Of a stretch of DNA of 64,000 bases, positions 27,717-36,412 are shown in pieces. The notes below the pieces were generated by a model that worked only from the letters and a program-made list of their open reading frames with translations, made no database searches and was not told where the DNA came from. The number at the start of each line of letters is the position of its first letter. Positions within the stretch are counted from its first letter, which is position 1. The DNA is taken from positions 86,316-150,315 of the forward strand of contig JBDVKF010000080.1 of NCBI GenBank assembly GCA_039960995.1, read 5' to 3'. The translations under genes and the position numbers were made by a program. Origin of the DNA: JABSSA01 sp039960995 (GTDB lineage Bacteria > Pseudomonadota > Alphaproteobacteria > Rhodobacterales > Rhodobacteraceae).

Positions 27717-28949
27717 ATGTCCCTATTACAAATCGCATCCCTCCTGATCGTCCTTGCGGGCGCTTTTGGTGCTATCAATTATTTGTTCCTAAAATTCCCA
27801 CCCTCGATAGGTATTCTGGTTGTCGCGTTATTTGCGTCCCTTGGCGTCATGTTGGTTGACTTCTTCGCCCCGGGTTTGGGCGTCGCGACAGCAGTTGGTG
27901 GGACGGTCGCTAGCATTGATTTCTCAAATGCACTGCTTGAAGGCATGCTTGGGCTCTTGCTGTTCGCGGGTGCCCTTCATGTCAAACTGTCGGATTTGAA
28001 ACGCGAATGGCCTGTCGTTGCCGTTATGGCGACACTTGGTGTTTGTCTGTCTCTGGTGATTGTCGGCGTTGGGTTCTCTTGGCTCACTGGAATGCCGTTG
28101 CTGATCTCGCTGGTCTTTGGCGCATTGATTTCACCAACTGACCCGGTCGCCGTTTTGGGCATTTTGCGCGAAACGAATTTGCCCAAGACATTGGAAACGC
28201 AGATTGCAGGGGAAAGTCTGTTCAACGACGGCGTCGGTTATGTGATCTTCCTTGTGTTGGTCGGGCTCGCGTTCCCTCATGGCGACAGCCATGGGTCCGG
28301 CTTATTAGGCGCTTTGGAATTATTCTTGATAGAGGCCGTTGGCGGTGCACTTTTGGGCATCTCTTTGGGGTGGCTTGTTTTTCGTGTGATGCGCAGGATC
28401 GACGACTATTCCCTCGAAGTTTTAATCACGCTCGGACTTGCCTTTGGTGGATATGAATTGGCAGTCTTTTTGGGTGTTTCTGCGCCTATCATGGCCGTCT
28501 GCGCGGGTCTGTTGATTGGTGATGTGGGGTCACGGCATGGGATGTCGGAAGAAACGCGGCTTTATGTCAACGCATTTTGGAAACTCGTGGACGAAATTCT
28601 GAACGCGGTTCTCTTCTTGATGATCGGTTTCGAGGTTTTCGCAATCACATTAGACTTGCACAACTTCCAAGCCGCTGCCGCCGCGATCGTTTTGGCCCTA
28701 TTGGGTCGTCTGGCCGCCGTTGCGATTCCGGTCCTGATGCTTCGCCCATTCCGAAGCTTTGCAAATGGTGTTGTCCCGATCATGACATGGGGCGGCTTGA
28801 AAGGTGGCATCTCAGTCGCTTTGGCGCTGTCGCTACCCGACACTGAATGGAAACCTTTGATTTTGACCGCGACATATGTCGTCGTTGTCTTTTCAATCAT
28901 CATACAAGGTCTGTCAGTCGGTCGACTGGCACAACGCTTCAGCGCCTAA
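27717..28949 (+). CDS. CPA1-type sodium:proton antiporter
   Basis: A 410-residue polytopic protein with about 12-13 hydrophobic segments. The ion-binding signature ISPTDPVAVLGIL (about residues 140-152) and the AGESLFNDGVGYVIF motif that follows, with the N-D pair of the CPA1 exchangers, mark a cation/proton antiporter of the NhaP/NHE type. FRSFANGVVPIMTWGGLKGGISVALALSLP carries the conserved W-G-G-L-K/R-G region. It is likely used for pH and sodium homeostasis, expected in a marine bacterium. It is convergent with the GST-like gene; only 28 bases separate the stops. Confidence 0.93.
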   Translation: MSLLQIASLLIVLAGAFGAINYLFLKFPPSIGILVVALFASLGVMLVDFFAPGLGVATAVGGTVASIDFSNALLEGMLGLLLFAGALHVKLSDLKREWPVVAVMATLGVCLSLVIVGVGFSWLTGMPLLISLVFGALISPTDPVAVLGILRETNLPKTLETQIAGESLFNDGVGYVIFLVLVGLAFPHGDSHGSGLLGALELFLIEAVGGALLGISLGWLVFRVMRRIDDYSLEVLITLGLAFGGYELAVFLGVSAPIMAVCAGLLIGDVGSRHGMSEETRLYVNAFWKLVDEILNAVLFLMIGFEVFAITLDLHNFQAAAAAIVLALLGRLAAVAIPVLMLRPFRSFANGVVPIMTWGGLKGGISVALALSLPDTEWKPLILTATYVVVVFSIIIQGLSVGRLAQRFSA

Positions 28950-28977
28950 GTGCAATCATAAACTGTTAAAAAGACTA

Positions 28978-30039
28978 TTAAGATCGTGCCAATTCGGGAT
29001 GCTCGTAAGCCTTTGGATAGGGCATCGGGTGCAATGGCCCTTTGGGCACAACGTTGTTCCAAGATCGACCAAAATATCCCTGGCGACAATGCACAAGCGA
29101 ATTGCTCTCAGCAACGCCTGGCATTGCGTAAACACGGCAAAGCCAACGCCACAGGAACGGGTAATCCAATATCCGTGCTGCATTCAGTTTCATACGCATG
29201 TAATAAACAGGATCATGCCGATACAATGTCGGAAACAACCTCAAATCAGCTTCGGTAAACGCATCACCTGTTAAAAACGGGCGGCCATCGGACCCAAGCC
29301 GATGTTCAATCTGGCCAAGCGTGTCAAAATACCGTTCAAACGCTGCCTCATACACCTTTTGATCCGAAGAAAATCCCGCCTTATACGCCCCGTTATTGAT
29401 ACCCACATAGATGTCTTCGTTCAGGATATCGATCTCGCTGCGCAGTTCGGCGTGTTCTGTGCCAAGGGGATACAAATCCAACCTGCTGGTTTCGGACATC
29501 TCAGACCCAAGTGCGATGGCGTGTTTGTTTAACAGCCGCAAGATGTCCGCGCTTTCATTGGACACGATACGCTTTTGTTTCTTGTCATAAAGCACCGGCA
29601 CCGATGCTTCGGACGATCCTTCGGCCTGATATATTTCAGTTATCAATCGATAGTTTTTCCCAGTCGCAGTCTCTTTTGTGCATTCAGGCAGAACATCCCC
29701 TGTCAACGTCGCGATCCGGTTTGGATCAAATTCCCAACGCTTTGGTTCGATTGGATCGTTTTCTGTCGTTCGATTGGGAAAGGCCACATCCATGGTCACC
29801 GCGTTTTTCAATCCAAGAATGTTACGCGCCAAGGTCACGCGGTGACACCACGGGCAATTCAAAGCCACAAACAAATGGTATCGTCCGGGTTCCGGCGGAA
29901 AACCTGACAGCGCGTCAAGATCATTGCGAAACTTACTGACCCCGCGAACGAACTCCCCCTGAGCCCGGCGCGCTTTGGCGTTGTTTTGCGGTTCTTCAAC
30001 TGCAGTGTTTTTTGGCTCAGTCACACCGAAACTCTCCAC
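28978..30039 (-). CDS. Glutathionyl-hydroquinone reductase-like GST
   Basis: A protein of 353 residues with a thioredoxin-like N-terminal domain carrying the catalytic cysteine in CPWCHRVTLARN (about residues 64-75), where the family usually reads C-P-W-A-H-R. The middle has the F-P-N-R-T and D-I-L-R-L-L-N segments, and the C-terminal half is an all-helical GST domain with LTGDAFTEADLRLFPTLYRHDPVY. It would reduce glutathionyl-hydroquinones using glutathione, in the cytoplasm. The extra cysteine (C-x-x-C) is unusual. It is divergent from the KAS III operon. Confidence 0.85.
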   Translation of the reverse strand: MESFGVTEPKNTAVEEPQNNAKARRAQGEFVRGVSKFRNDLDALSGFPPEPGRYHLFVALNCPWCHRVTLARNILGLKNAVTMDVAFPNRTTENDPIEPKRWEFDPNRIATLTGDVLPECTKETATGKNYRLITEIYQAEGSSEASVPVLYDKKQKRIVSNESADILRLLNKHAIALGSEMSETSRLDLYPLGTEHAELRSEIDILNEDIYVGINNGAYKAGFSSDQKVYEAAFERYFDTLGQIEHRLGSDGRPFLTGDAFTEADLRLFPTLYRHDPVYYMRMKLNAARILDYPFLWRWLCRVYAMPGVAESNSLVHCRQGYFGRSWNNVVPKGPLHPMPYPKAYEHPELARS

Positions 30040-30190
30040 CTTTGGGCCACCTAAGAAACCGTACCATGCGCGAGTGTCGGCTGGTTTGCCAGCAGGATCG
30101 CATTCACGTCTTCATCATGAATTGCCCCGTACGCCCAAAGATCCAAACATTGCTTTGGGGGCTTCATGCGCGTCTGCCTGATTGTTCCAT

Positions 30191-30216
30191 CAAATGCGCC
30201 ATTTGGCTTCGCGAAG
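30191..30216. promoter_or_regulatory. Two adjacent palindromes upstream of the KAS III operon
   Basis: CAAATG (30191-30196), three bases, CATTTG (30200-30205) form a perfect inverted repeat. The ten-base palindrome CTTCGCGAAG follows at 30207-30216. Both lie in the 230-base divergent region between the GST-like gene and the KAS III gene, about 55-80 bases before the KAS III start. They are candidate operators. Confidence 0.35.
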
Positions 30217-30269
30217 GGACAGGTTTACACTCACCCACAATTTTATCGTTATTGAGGTTGTTCATTTTT

Positions 30270-31256
30270 ATGGTGCATATCATTGGATCCGGAAGAGCCT
30301 TGCCAGCGGAGTGCCTAAGCGCAGAAACGTTGGACGCGCAATTGGGGTTCCCAATTGGACATTTGCAAAAAGAAACCGGCGTGTCGCACCGCTATGTTTG
30401 CCGCGACGAAAGCCAAATTGATCTGGCCATTTCCGCGTGCAAGACAGCTTTGGAAGATGCCGGAATTGACGCGACTGAAATCGACCTTTTAATTTCGGGT
30501 TGCGCGGTGCCATATCAACCCATTCCGTCCACGGCCCCGCTTGTTATGCGCGAATTGGGAATTGCCGACGGCAGCGCTGCCGCATTTGACGTCAATAGCA
30601 CATGCCTGAGCTTTCTAACCGCGCTCCAAACGGCGGACCGTTTGTTAGACACAGGACAACACACCAATGCGTTGGTTTTCTCGGCCGAAATCGCATCGCG
30701 GGCTTTGCCATGGTCGACGCATCCAGAAGTGGCTGGGTTGTTTGGCGATGGCGCGGCCGCTGTGGTGTTAACGCGAAATTCCAACGGAACACGCGGCCTG
30801 AAATCAGTGCTGTTCCGAACCTATCCTTCAGCCTATGAGGCCAGCGAAATTGGCGCGGGCGGAACACGTTTTGATTATCGAGAAGATCGCGACGCCTTTG
30901 AACACAATACATTGTTTTCGATGGACGGGATCGCCTTGTTCCGACTGACAATTGAACACTTTAATTCTTGCGTCGATGGGCTGTTGGATCAAGCCGGTTG
31001 GCAACATAAAGACGTCGATCATGTCATTCCGCATCAGGCCAGCCCTGCCGCGCTGTCTCATATGGTGCGTTTGACCAAATTCGATAAGGATCGCGTTTTC
31101 GATATCGCGTCTGACTATGGCAATCAAATCGCCGCTTCGATCCCATTTGCTTTTGACCTTGCACGCAAACAAGGTCGTATAGGACCCGGTTCCAAAGTTC
31201 TGTTTCTTGGGACTTCGGCTGGCGTTTCCATCGGGGGAATTGCCTATGAGGCCTGA
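30270..31256 (+). CDS. KAS III / OleA-like condensing enzyme
   Basis: A thiolase-fold protein of 328 residues. The triad of 3-oxoacyl-ACP synthase III and OleA-type enzymes is complete: C112 in VNSTCLSF, H255 in VIPHQAS and N285 in DYGNQIAAS. No secretion signal is seen. The ATG at 30270 is used because the fold then starts at VHIIGSG; an in-frame TTG at 30258 sits better behind GAGG, and a much longer frame from 30012 has no family content upstream. It is the first of four overlapping genes (SDR, hydrolase, ligase). FabH function is less likely, since no fatty acid genes are near. It could condense two acyl-CoAs, as OleA does. Confidence 0.85.
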   Translation: MVHIIGSGRALPAECLSAETLDAQLGFPIGHLQKETGVSHRYVCRDESQIDLAISACKTALEDAGIDATEIDLLISGCAVPYQPIPSTAPLVMRELGIADGSAAAFDVNSTCLSFLTALQTADRLLDTGQHTNALVFSAEIASRALPWSTHPEVAGLFGDGAAAVVLTRNSNGTRGLKSVLFRTYPSAYEASEIGAGGTRFDYREDRDAFEHNTLFSMDGIALFRLTIEHFNSCVDGLLDQAGWQHKDVDHVIPHQASPAALSHMVRLTKFDKDRVFDIASDYGNQIAASIPFAFDLARKQGRIGPGSKVLFLGTSAGVSIGGIAYEA

Positions 31257-32241
31257 TGCCCCACACCGTATCTTGGTCACTGGTGCAACAGGGTTTCTAG
31301 GTGGGCATCTGGTCCAGCATCTGGCGACTAAAGGCTACGACGTCATCGCGCATGGGCGAAGTGATGTGGGGTGCCATACTCTTAGAATGTCAGGACACAA
31401 CGTATTCCAATGGGATATTTCCGCGCCCGTTAACAGCCATGAAAAGTTGGACAGGGTCGATTGTGTTGTTCACTGCGCAGCACTTTCAGCGCCGTTTGGT
31501 CGTTTGGCTGATTTCGAAGCTGCAAATATCGCAGGTACACGCAATGTATTGGATCTCGCGGCGCACTTGAACGCATCCCGGTTTGTTTTTATCTCAAGCC
31601 CGTCCGTATATTTTTCGCCGAACGATCAGCTGGACGTGTCCGAAGACATGCCGTTGCCGACCCCATTCAACGCCTATGCAGCGACGAAACAAAAAGCCGA
31701 AACACTGGTTTTGGACACACCCGAACTGCGTCCTGTCATCCTTAGGCCTCGGGGGATTTATGGATTGAATGACACGACGCTTTTGCCCCGAATATTACGC
31801 GCTGCAAAAAGCCGGCCATTGCCATTGTTTCGCAATGGCCGCGCCTCTATCGATCTAACACATGTCGACGATGTCGTGGACGCAATTGAATGCGCAATCA
31901 ACGCACCGGCGCATGTTGAACGCGAGATTTTCAATATCTCAAGCGGCGAACCTTTGGCCGTCACAGATATTGTCGATCAAGTATGTGCGCGCGCCCAAAT
32001 TGCCGTCCGCTGGCGAAAAACACCCCTCGCCCCTGCCCTTTGCGTTGCCAGTGTCTTGGAATACGCCGCTCGTTTGTTTCCAGCTTTGGGCGAACCTGTC
32101 GCAACCAAATACGGGTTGGCTTTGTTCGCCTATGCCCAAAGCTTGAATATTTCCAAGGCCCAAACTCTGCTGGGATGGGCCCCCAAAACCCGGTTCCAAG
32201 ATGGATTGGATAAGACGTTCACTGACGGATCGTTTGTGTGA
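31246..32241 (+). CDS. Extended SDR, OleD-like NAD(P)-dependent reductase
   Basis: A protein of 331 residues. The dinucleotide-binding VTGATGFLGG (residues 11-20) and the catalytic S-S-P-S (117-120), Y144 and K148 of the extended short-chain dehydrogenases are present. The second half has F-N-I-S-S-G-E-P and a C-terminal segment ending in L-N-I-S-K-A-Q-T-L-L-G-W-x-P, resembling 3-beta-hydroxysteroid dehydrogenase and OleD proteins more than sugar-nucleotide epimerases. The ATG at 31246 overlaps the KAS III gene by 11 bases and follows a strong GGGGGA site. Reduction of the condensed beta-keto acid to a beta-hydroxy acid is the inferred role. Confidence 0.82.
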   Translation: MRPDAPHRILVTGATGFLGGHLVQHLATKGYDVIAHGRSDVGCHTLRMSGHNVFQWDISAPVNSHEKLDRVDCVVHCAALSAPFGRLADFEAANIAGTRNVLDLAAHLNASRFVFISSPSVYFSPNDQLDVSEDMPLPTPFNAYAATKQKAETLVLDTPELRPVILRPRGIYGLNDTTLLPRILRAAKSRPLPLFRNGRASIDLTHVDDVVDAIECAINAPAHVEREIFNISSGEPLAVTDIVDQVCARAQIAVRWRKTPLAPALCVASVLEYAARLFPALGEPVATKYGLALFAYAQSLNISKAQTLLGWAPKTRFQDGLDKTFTDGSFV

Positions 32242-33053
32242 CCCCTGTTTTCGCAAACAGCGCTTGGGTCAACGCCCCGCAAGCCTTGATCCAACGAGAG
32301 GGCGCATGGAAAAACGTGGCCTTAAAAGTGCGCTACGGTCTGTTCAGGCATCCAGACCACGGGGCGATCCTGATCGACACAGGCTATACACGCGAAACAA
32401 CCCAAGGCGCGCACCGTGGTCGCGCGTTGCGTCTGTATGCGAAGGTTTTGAAACCCGCGCTGAACGCCATACATCAACCGCAACAATTCTTGTCGCATTT
32501 CGACTTGTCTGTGGATGACATCAAATATGTGATCGTCACCCATTTTCATGCAGATCACATTTCGGGATTAAATCAATTTCCAAACGCCCGCTTTATTGGG
32601 TGTGGTGACGCTTTCGCCCGCATCCGCTCCAATAGCACGATCCGAAATCTCAGCCATGGCGTTTTTGCAGAACTCTTGCCCAAAGATTTTACGGAACGCT
32701 TCACAAGTCTTGATGACTTACCTCAATCCGATACGGCCATCTTTGACCTGCCAACAGGTGCGGATTTATTTGGCGACGGCACCGTACAAAGCATACCTTT
32801 GCCCGGTCATGCACATGGTCATTTTGGCGTATTGTTCCCAATGGAAAAGACGCCGTTTCTCTATGCGGTGGATGTGCAATGGCTTCAATCGGCGTTGCAA
32901 GGACGACCTCCGGGATTTCCATCGACCTTAATTGCGGATGACACACACCAACTGGCTGCATCATCCGATATTGTCGCGCATTTTCAATCTCGTGGCGGCA
33001 CCGTCGTTTTGTGCCACGATCCATCCGACACGCCTTTTGATATCGCCACATGA
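32238..33053 (+). CDS. Metallo-beta-lactamase-fold hydrolase
   Basis: A protein of 271 residues with the dimetal-binding H-x-H-x-D-H motif in THFHADHISG (residues 102-107), later metal ligands in PLPGHAHGHFG (H) and AVDVQWLQ (D), and a final histidine in VVLCHDP. The overall pattern is close to AiiA-type N-acyl-homoserine-lactone lactonases. It starts with GTG in GTGA, overlapping the SDR stop, and its stop overlaps the next ATG. It may open a lactone or cleave a thioester made by its operon partners; the substrate is not readable from the sequence. Confidence 0.85.
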   Translation: MTPVFANSAWVNAPQALIQREGAWKNVALKVRYGLFRHPDHGAILIDTGYTRETTQGAHRGRALRLYAKVLKPALNAIHQPQQFLSHFDLSVDDIKYVIVTHFHADHISGLNQFPNARFIGCGDAFARIRSNSTIRNLSHGVFAELLPKDFTERFTSLDDLPQSDTAIFDLPTGADLFGDGTVQSIPLPGHAHGHFGVLFPMEKTPFLYAVDVQWLQSALQGRPPGFPSTLIADDTHQLAASSDIVAHFQSRGGTVVLCHDPSDTPFDIAT

Positions 33054-34297
33054 GCAAAACAACCGAAACCCTTGGTGCCTTTCTGGCATCGTTCTTTTTG
33101 CCAAAACTGCCCCGACCGGTGTTCGAGGCGTGGCAACGACGCGCTTTAAGGCGTTGGCTTAAACGGGATGCGGCGAAGGTCGCGGCCTATTCCCATGGCC
33201 CCCAATCACTAGACGACATGCCAATCATCGAAAAATCAGACCTGTTGAATGATTTTAGCGGATACAATGTTCAAGGCTTTACCAAGGCCCAAGTTCACCA
33301 AGCCATCGATGACAATGCCCGCATTGGCACATTCTCCGCCGGGGCAAGCTCTGGCACCAGTGGCAATCGCGGATTGTTCGTCATTTCGGATGCTGAACGA
33401 TTTCGATGGTTGGGGTCCATTCTGGCCAAAACACTGCCAGACCTTATTTGGAAACGCCCGCGCGTGGCTATTTTGTTGCCACAGGCGACCCCGCTTTATG
33501 ACAGTGCAAACGAGGCTGGTCCCCTGACGTTACGTGTGTTCGACCTGAAATCTGGTGTTGAACACTGGCAAGGCGATCTTGAACAGTTCAACCCAACTGT
33601 GCTTGTCGCTCCTCCAAAAATACTGCGGTATCTTGCGGAAACGGGCGTTAAACTAGCGCCGCAACGCATGTTCTCTGCATCCGAAACTCTTGATCCAACA
33701 GACCGAACTGTGATCGAAGATTGGTCTGGGTCACGCCTTGGGCAAATCTACATGGCGAGCGAAGGATTATTGGCCGTCACCTGCCGCAAAGGTCGCCTGC
33801 ATCTGGCCGAAGATTCAGTCTTTTTCGAATTTGATACCGTGGCCCCCGGGTTGGTAAACCCAATCATCACAAGCTTTCGACGGTCCACACAAATTCTGGC
33901 CCGCTATCGCATGAACGACATTTTGCGCCTGTCGCAAACGCCTTGCACCTGCGGATCTTCGTTGCGTGTCATCGATGAGGTCATTGGCCGTATGGACGAC
34001 TGCCTTCATTTGCCCAAAGCTGGAAAGACCATTGTTTTCACCCCGGACGTGTTGCGCAATGCCGTGGTGTCATCAAATGCGTCGATCGATGACTTTCGCA
34101 TCATCCAAGCCGATGCCCATACCGTTTGTTTGAAACTGCCTCTTTCCGTCTCTCGCTCAGTGGCTGAAAACGCGCGTGACGCCCTGGCTCAATTGATCAA
34201 TCAACGAACGAGCGAAGCTTTGGTGCAGCTTGTGCAAGAAGACCTGACATGGGAGGCGGACAAGAAACTGCGCCGTGTCAAATCCGAGTTCTCATAG
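33050..34297 (+). CDS. Divergent adenylate-forming enzyme (F390 synthetase/PaaK-related)
   Basis: A protein of 415 residues of the acyl-adenylate-forming superfamily, phenylacetate-CoA ligase / F390 synthetase-like group. The ATP-binding P-loop is SAGASSGTSGNRG (residues 96-108). IYMASEGLLA matches the A5-like core, RYRMNDILRL is the region of the conserved aspartate, and CTCG follows, as in PaaK-type proteins. It is shorter than typical CoA ligases. It overlaps the hydrolase stop by four bases and is the last gene of the operon. It probably activates the hydroxy acid or fatty acid made upstream, either as adenylate for ring closure or as thioester. Confidence 0.8.
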   Translation: MSKTTETLGAFLASFFLPKLPRPVFEAWQRRALRRWLKRDAAKVAAYSHGPQSLDDMPIIEKSDLLNDFSGYNVQGFTKAQVHQAIDDNARIGTFSAGASSGTSGNRGLFVISDAERFRWLGSILAKTLPDLIWKRPRVAILLPQATPLYDSANEAGPLTLRVFDLKSGVEHWQGDLEQFNPTVLVAPPKILRYLAETGVKLAPQRMFSASETLDPTDRTVIEDWSGSRLGQIYMASEGLLAVTCRKGRLHLAEDSVFFEFDTVAPGLVNPIITSFRRSTQILARYRMNDILRLSQTPCTCGSSLRVIDEVIGRMDDCLHLPKAGKTIVFTPDVLRNAVVSSNASIDDFRIIQADAHTVCLKLPLSVSRSVAENARDALAQLINQRTSEALVQLVQEDLTWEADKKLRRVKSEFS

Positions 34298-34348
34298 AGT
34301 CCTCAAGACCACCAAAACGCGGAACCGATTAATCCGCTGTTACTGCGT

Positions 34349-36412
34349 TTAAATGACGTTTGCGGTCAAACCAAATTCAATCTGCTTACGTTTGCTCACG
34401 GCCTGCGTCATTCTATCTGCGACCATGGCAATCACCGCCATTCCAATCCCAGCGGTCATACCGACGCCAAAATCACCGTCCCCAAGCCCGATATAGATTT
34501 GTTGACCCAACCCGTTTGTGCCAACCAATGCTGCGATAACCAGCATACCGATCGCATAGATGATCGTCTGATTTAACCCCAACATGATTGCCGGCAGCGC
34601 CAAGGCCAGTTTGACTTTGAACAACATCTGCATACGTGTCGCACCAATCGTTGTTGCCGCCTCTGTAACCGATGCGGGCAAGTTTCGCAGACCATGTTCC
34701 GTGTATCGAATGGCCGGCACGATCGCATAGGCAATAACAGCCAACAACGCGGTGAATTCCCCGATCTTAAAGACCATAACAAATGGGATCAGGATCACGA
34801 AAAGCGGCATAGTCTGCAATGTGTCGATGATGGGCCTTACGATGGCCGACACCACTGCGTTTTCCGACGCCCAAACGCCAATGCTGGTGCCAGCAACGAA
34901 ACACACAAATACGGCCAAACCACATAAATACAGCGACAGCACAGTTTGGGGCCAAATCCCTGCAACGATAAGAAATGCCAAACCAACCGCCGTCCCAATG
35001 GCAAGCCCTCGGCCCGCCACGACATAAGCCGTAAACACAAGGCAGGCGAACAGCGCAATCCACGGCAAATTGGTCAGTCCGATGAATAAAAACACACCGC
35101 TTACCAATGTCATCGCACCAAGCGTCGTCCAGCCTTTCCAAGCAATCCAACCGGACAACGCCAGGATCAGAATCGCATATCCACCGACAAGAGCAGGCGT
35201 CAGTGCGAACCCCCACGTAAACGGGCTGACGGCCTGATTTAGACCGATTTTGACGGGCAGCATGACAAAGAAAAAGGCTGAGTTCTTAAAGCCTTCAATC
35301 CATTCGCGCCCGTTGACCACCACATGTTCCAATGCGTCGTTCATCACCGGTGCTGGATTGATAACCAGTGAGTTGGGCCATTCGTTCAAAAATGGGATGA
35401 ACTGCGCGCAGATATACAAAGCAATCAGCACGACCATAATCGTTATGAAAAGCTGTTTGGTTTTTTGACTGTGACCATCGGCCCGGTCCTTCGTGGCAAA
35501 GCCATATGTGATCCGATCCAGCACCATTGCAATCAATGCAATAACAAAGCCGACCAAAAGGCTTTCCCCGAATTGCGCCTTGCGAATTGTGGACAACACT
35601 TCCCAACCGATATCGTTGGTCCCCCCAATGATCGACGCGATGATAACCATCGACAAGGACGCCATGGTCGTTTGGTTCACGCCCAGCAACATCTGGGATT
35701 GGGCGGCGGGCAGTTTCACTTTCCAAAAAAGTTGAGAAGGTGTCGCGCCTGAAATCAGGCCCGCTTCGACGATTTCACTTGGGACTGTGCGCAAACCGAG
35801 GATCGTATTCCGAACCATGGGCGGAAAGGCATATAGGATGGAAGACACCAAGCCGACCGTTGTCCCAAATCCAAACAGGATCAGGATTGGCAGCAAATAG
35901 GCGAAGGCTGGGATAGTTTGAAGCAAGTCGAGGGTCGGCATTAGGACACGGTTTGCGCGCTCTGAATACGCCCCCCAAACCCCAAATCCAAAACCGACCG
36001 CCAAAGCCATCGGCACTGAAACCAACACGATGGCTAAGCTGTTCATGCTTTCGGCCCAAAACCCGATACCAGCCATATAAAGCATTGAAAACGCCACGAA
36101 CGCAGCCAGACGCGCACCCGAGGCGACATACCCCAAAACGACAAGAAAGACGGTGATGACGGACCAAGGCAAAATGCGTAACAGATTTTGCGCCGCCCAA
36201 ATGGGCCATTCCAGCAACCACCCAATCGCTTTGAAAATTGGGCCAAAGGCATCGACGAACAATCGCATGATTTGATTCATGACATCCGTCGGGGACGCGA
36301 CCCAAGCGTCGGGGTATTCCACCAGAACACCAAATAGGTCGGAAAACACATGTAAAATCACTGTAAACAGCGCCAGTGCCGCCCAAATATAGGGTTGGGC
36401 ATTTCGGGTCAT
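34349..36412 (-). CDS. ABC transporter permease with two fused permease domains
   Basis: A protein of 687 residues with about 13-16 hydrophobic segments. Two binding-protein-dependent permease domains are visible, one at about residues 100-300 and one at about 490-670; each carries the EAA-like region (EIVEAGLISGATPSQLFWKVKLPAAQ and ASVTEAATTIGATRMQMLFKVKLALALP). Normal ProW has one domain. The fused form is typical of roseobacter betaine/TMAO-type transporters. Its start overlaps the ATPase stop (ATGA at 36409-36412), so the three genes form one operon, binding protein first. Confidence 0.9.
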   Translation of the reverse strand: MTRNAQPYIWAALALFTVILHVFSDLFGVLVEYPDAWVASPTDVMNQIMRLFVDAFGPIFKAIGWLLEWPIWAAQNLLRILPWSVITVFLVVLGYVASGARLAAFVAFSMLYMAGIGFWAESMNSLAIVLVSVPMALAVGFGFGVWGAYSERANRVLMPTLDLLQTIPAFAYLLPILILFGFGTTVGLVSSILYAFPPMVRNTILGLRTVPSEIVEAGLISGATPSQLFWKVKLPAAQSQMLLGVNQTTMASLSMVIIASIIGGTNDIGWEVLSTIRKAQFGESLLVGFVIALIAMVLDRITYGFATKDRADGHSQKTKQLFITIMVVLIALYICAQFIPFLNEWPNSLVINPAPVMNDALEHVVVNGREWIEGFKNSAFFFVMLPVKIGLNQAVSPFTWGFALTPALVGGYAILILALSGWIAWKGWTTLGAMTLVSGVFLFIGLTNLPWIALFACLVFTAYVVAGRGLAIGTAVGLAFLIVAGIWPQTVLSLYLCGLAVFVCFVAGTSIGVWASENAVVSAIVRPIIDTLQTMPLFVILIPFVMVFKIGEFTALLAVIAYAIVPAIRYTEHGLRNLPASVTEAATTIGATRMQMLFKVKLALALPAIMLGLNQTIIYAIGMLVIAALVGTNGLGQQIYIGLGDGDFGVGMTAGIGMAVIAMVADRMTQAVSKRKQIEFGLTANVI

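Noticed and set aside
30012..30269. Upstream extension of the KAS III frame by 86 codons
   Set aside because: The extension has no family content and overlaps the GST-like gene start on the other strand; the fold begins at 30270.
34319..34337. Short GCGGA/TCCGC hairpin between convergent genes
   Set aside because: Five-base-pair stem without a T-run; too weak to call a terminator.
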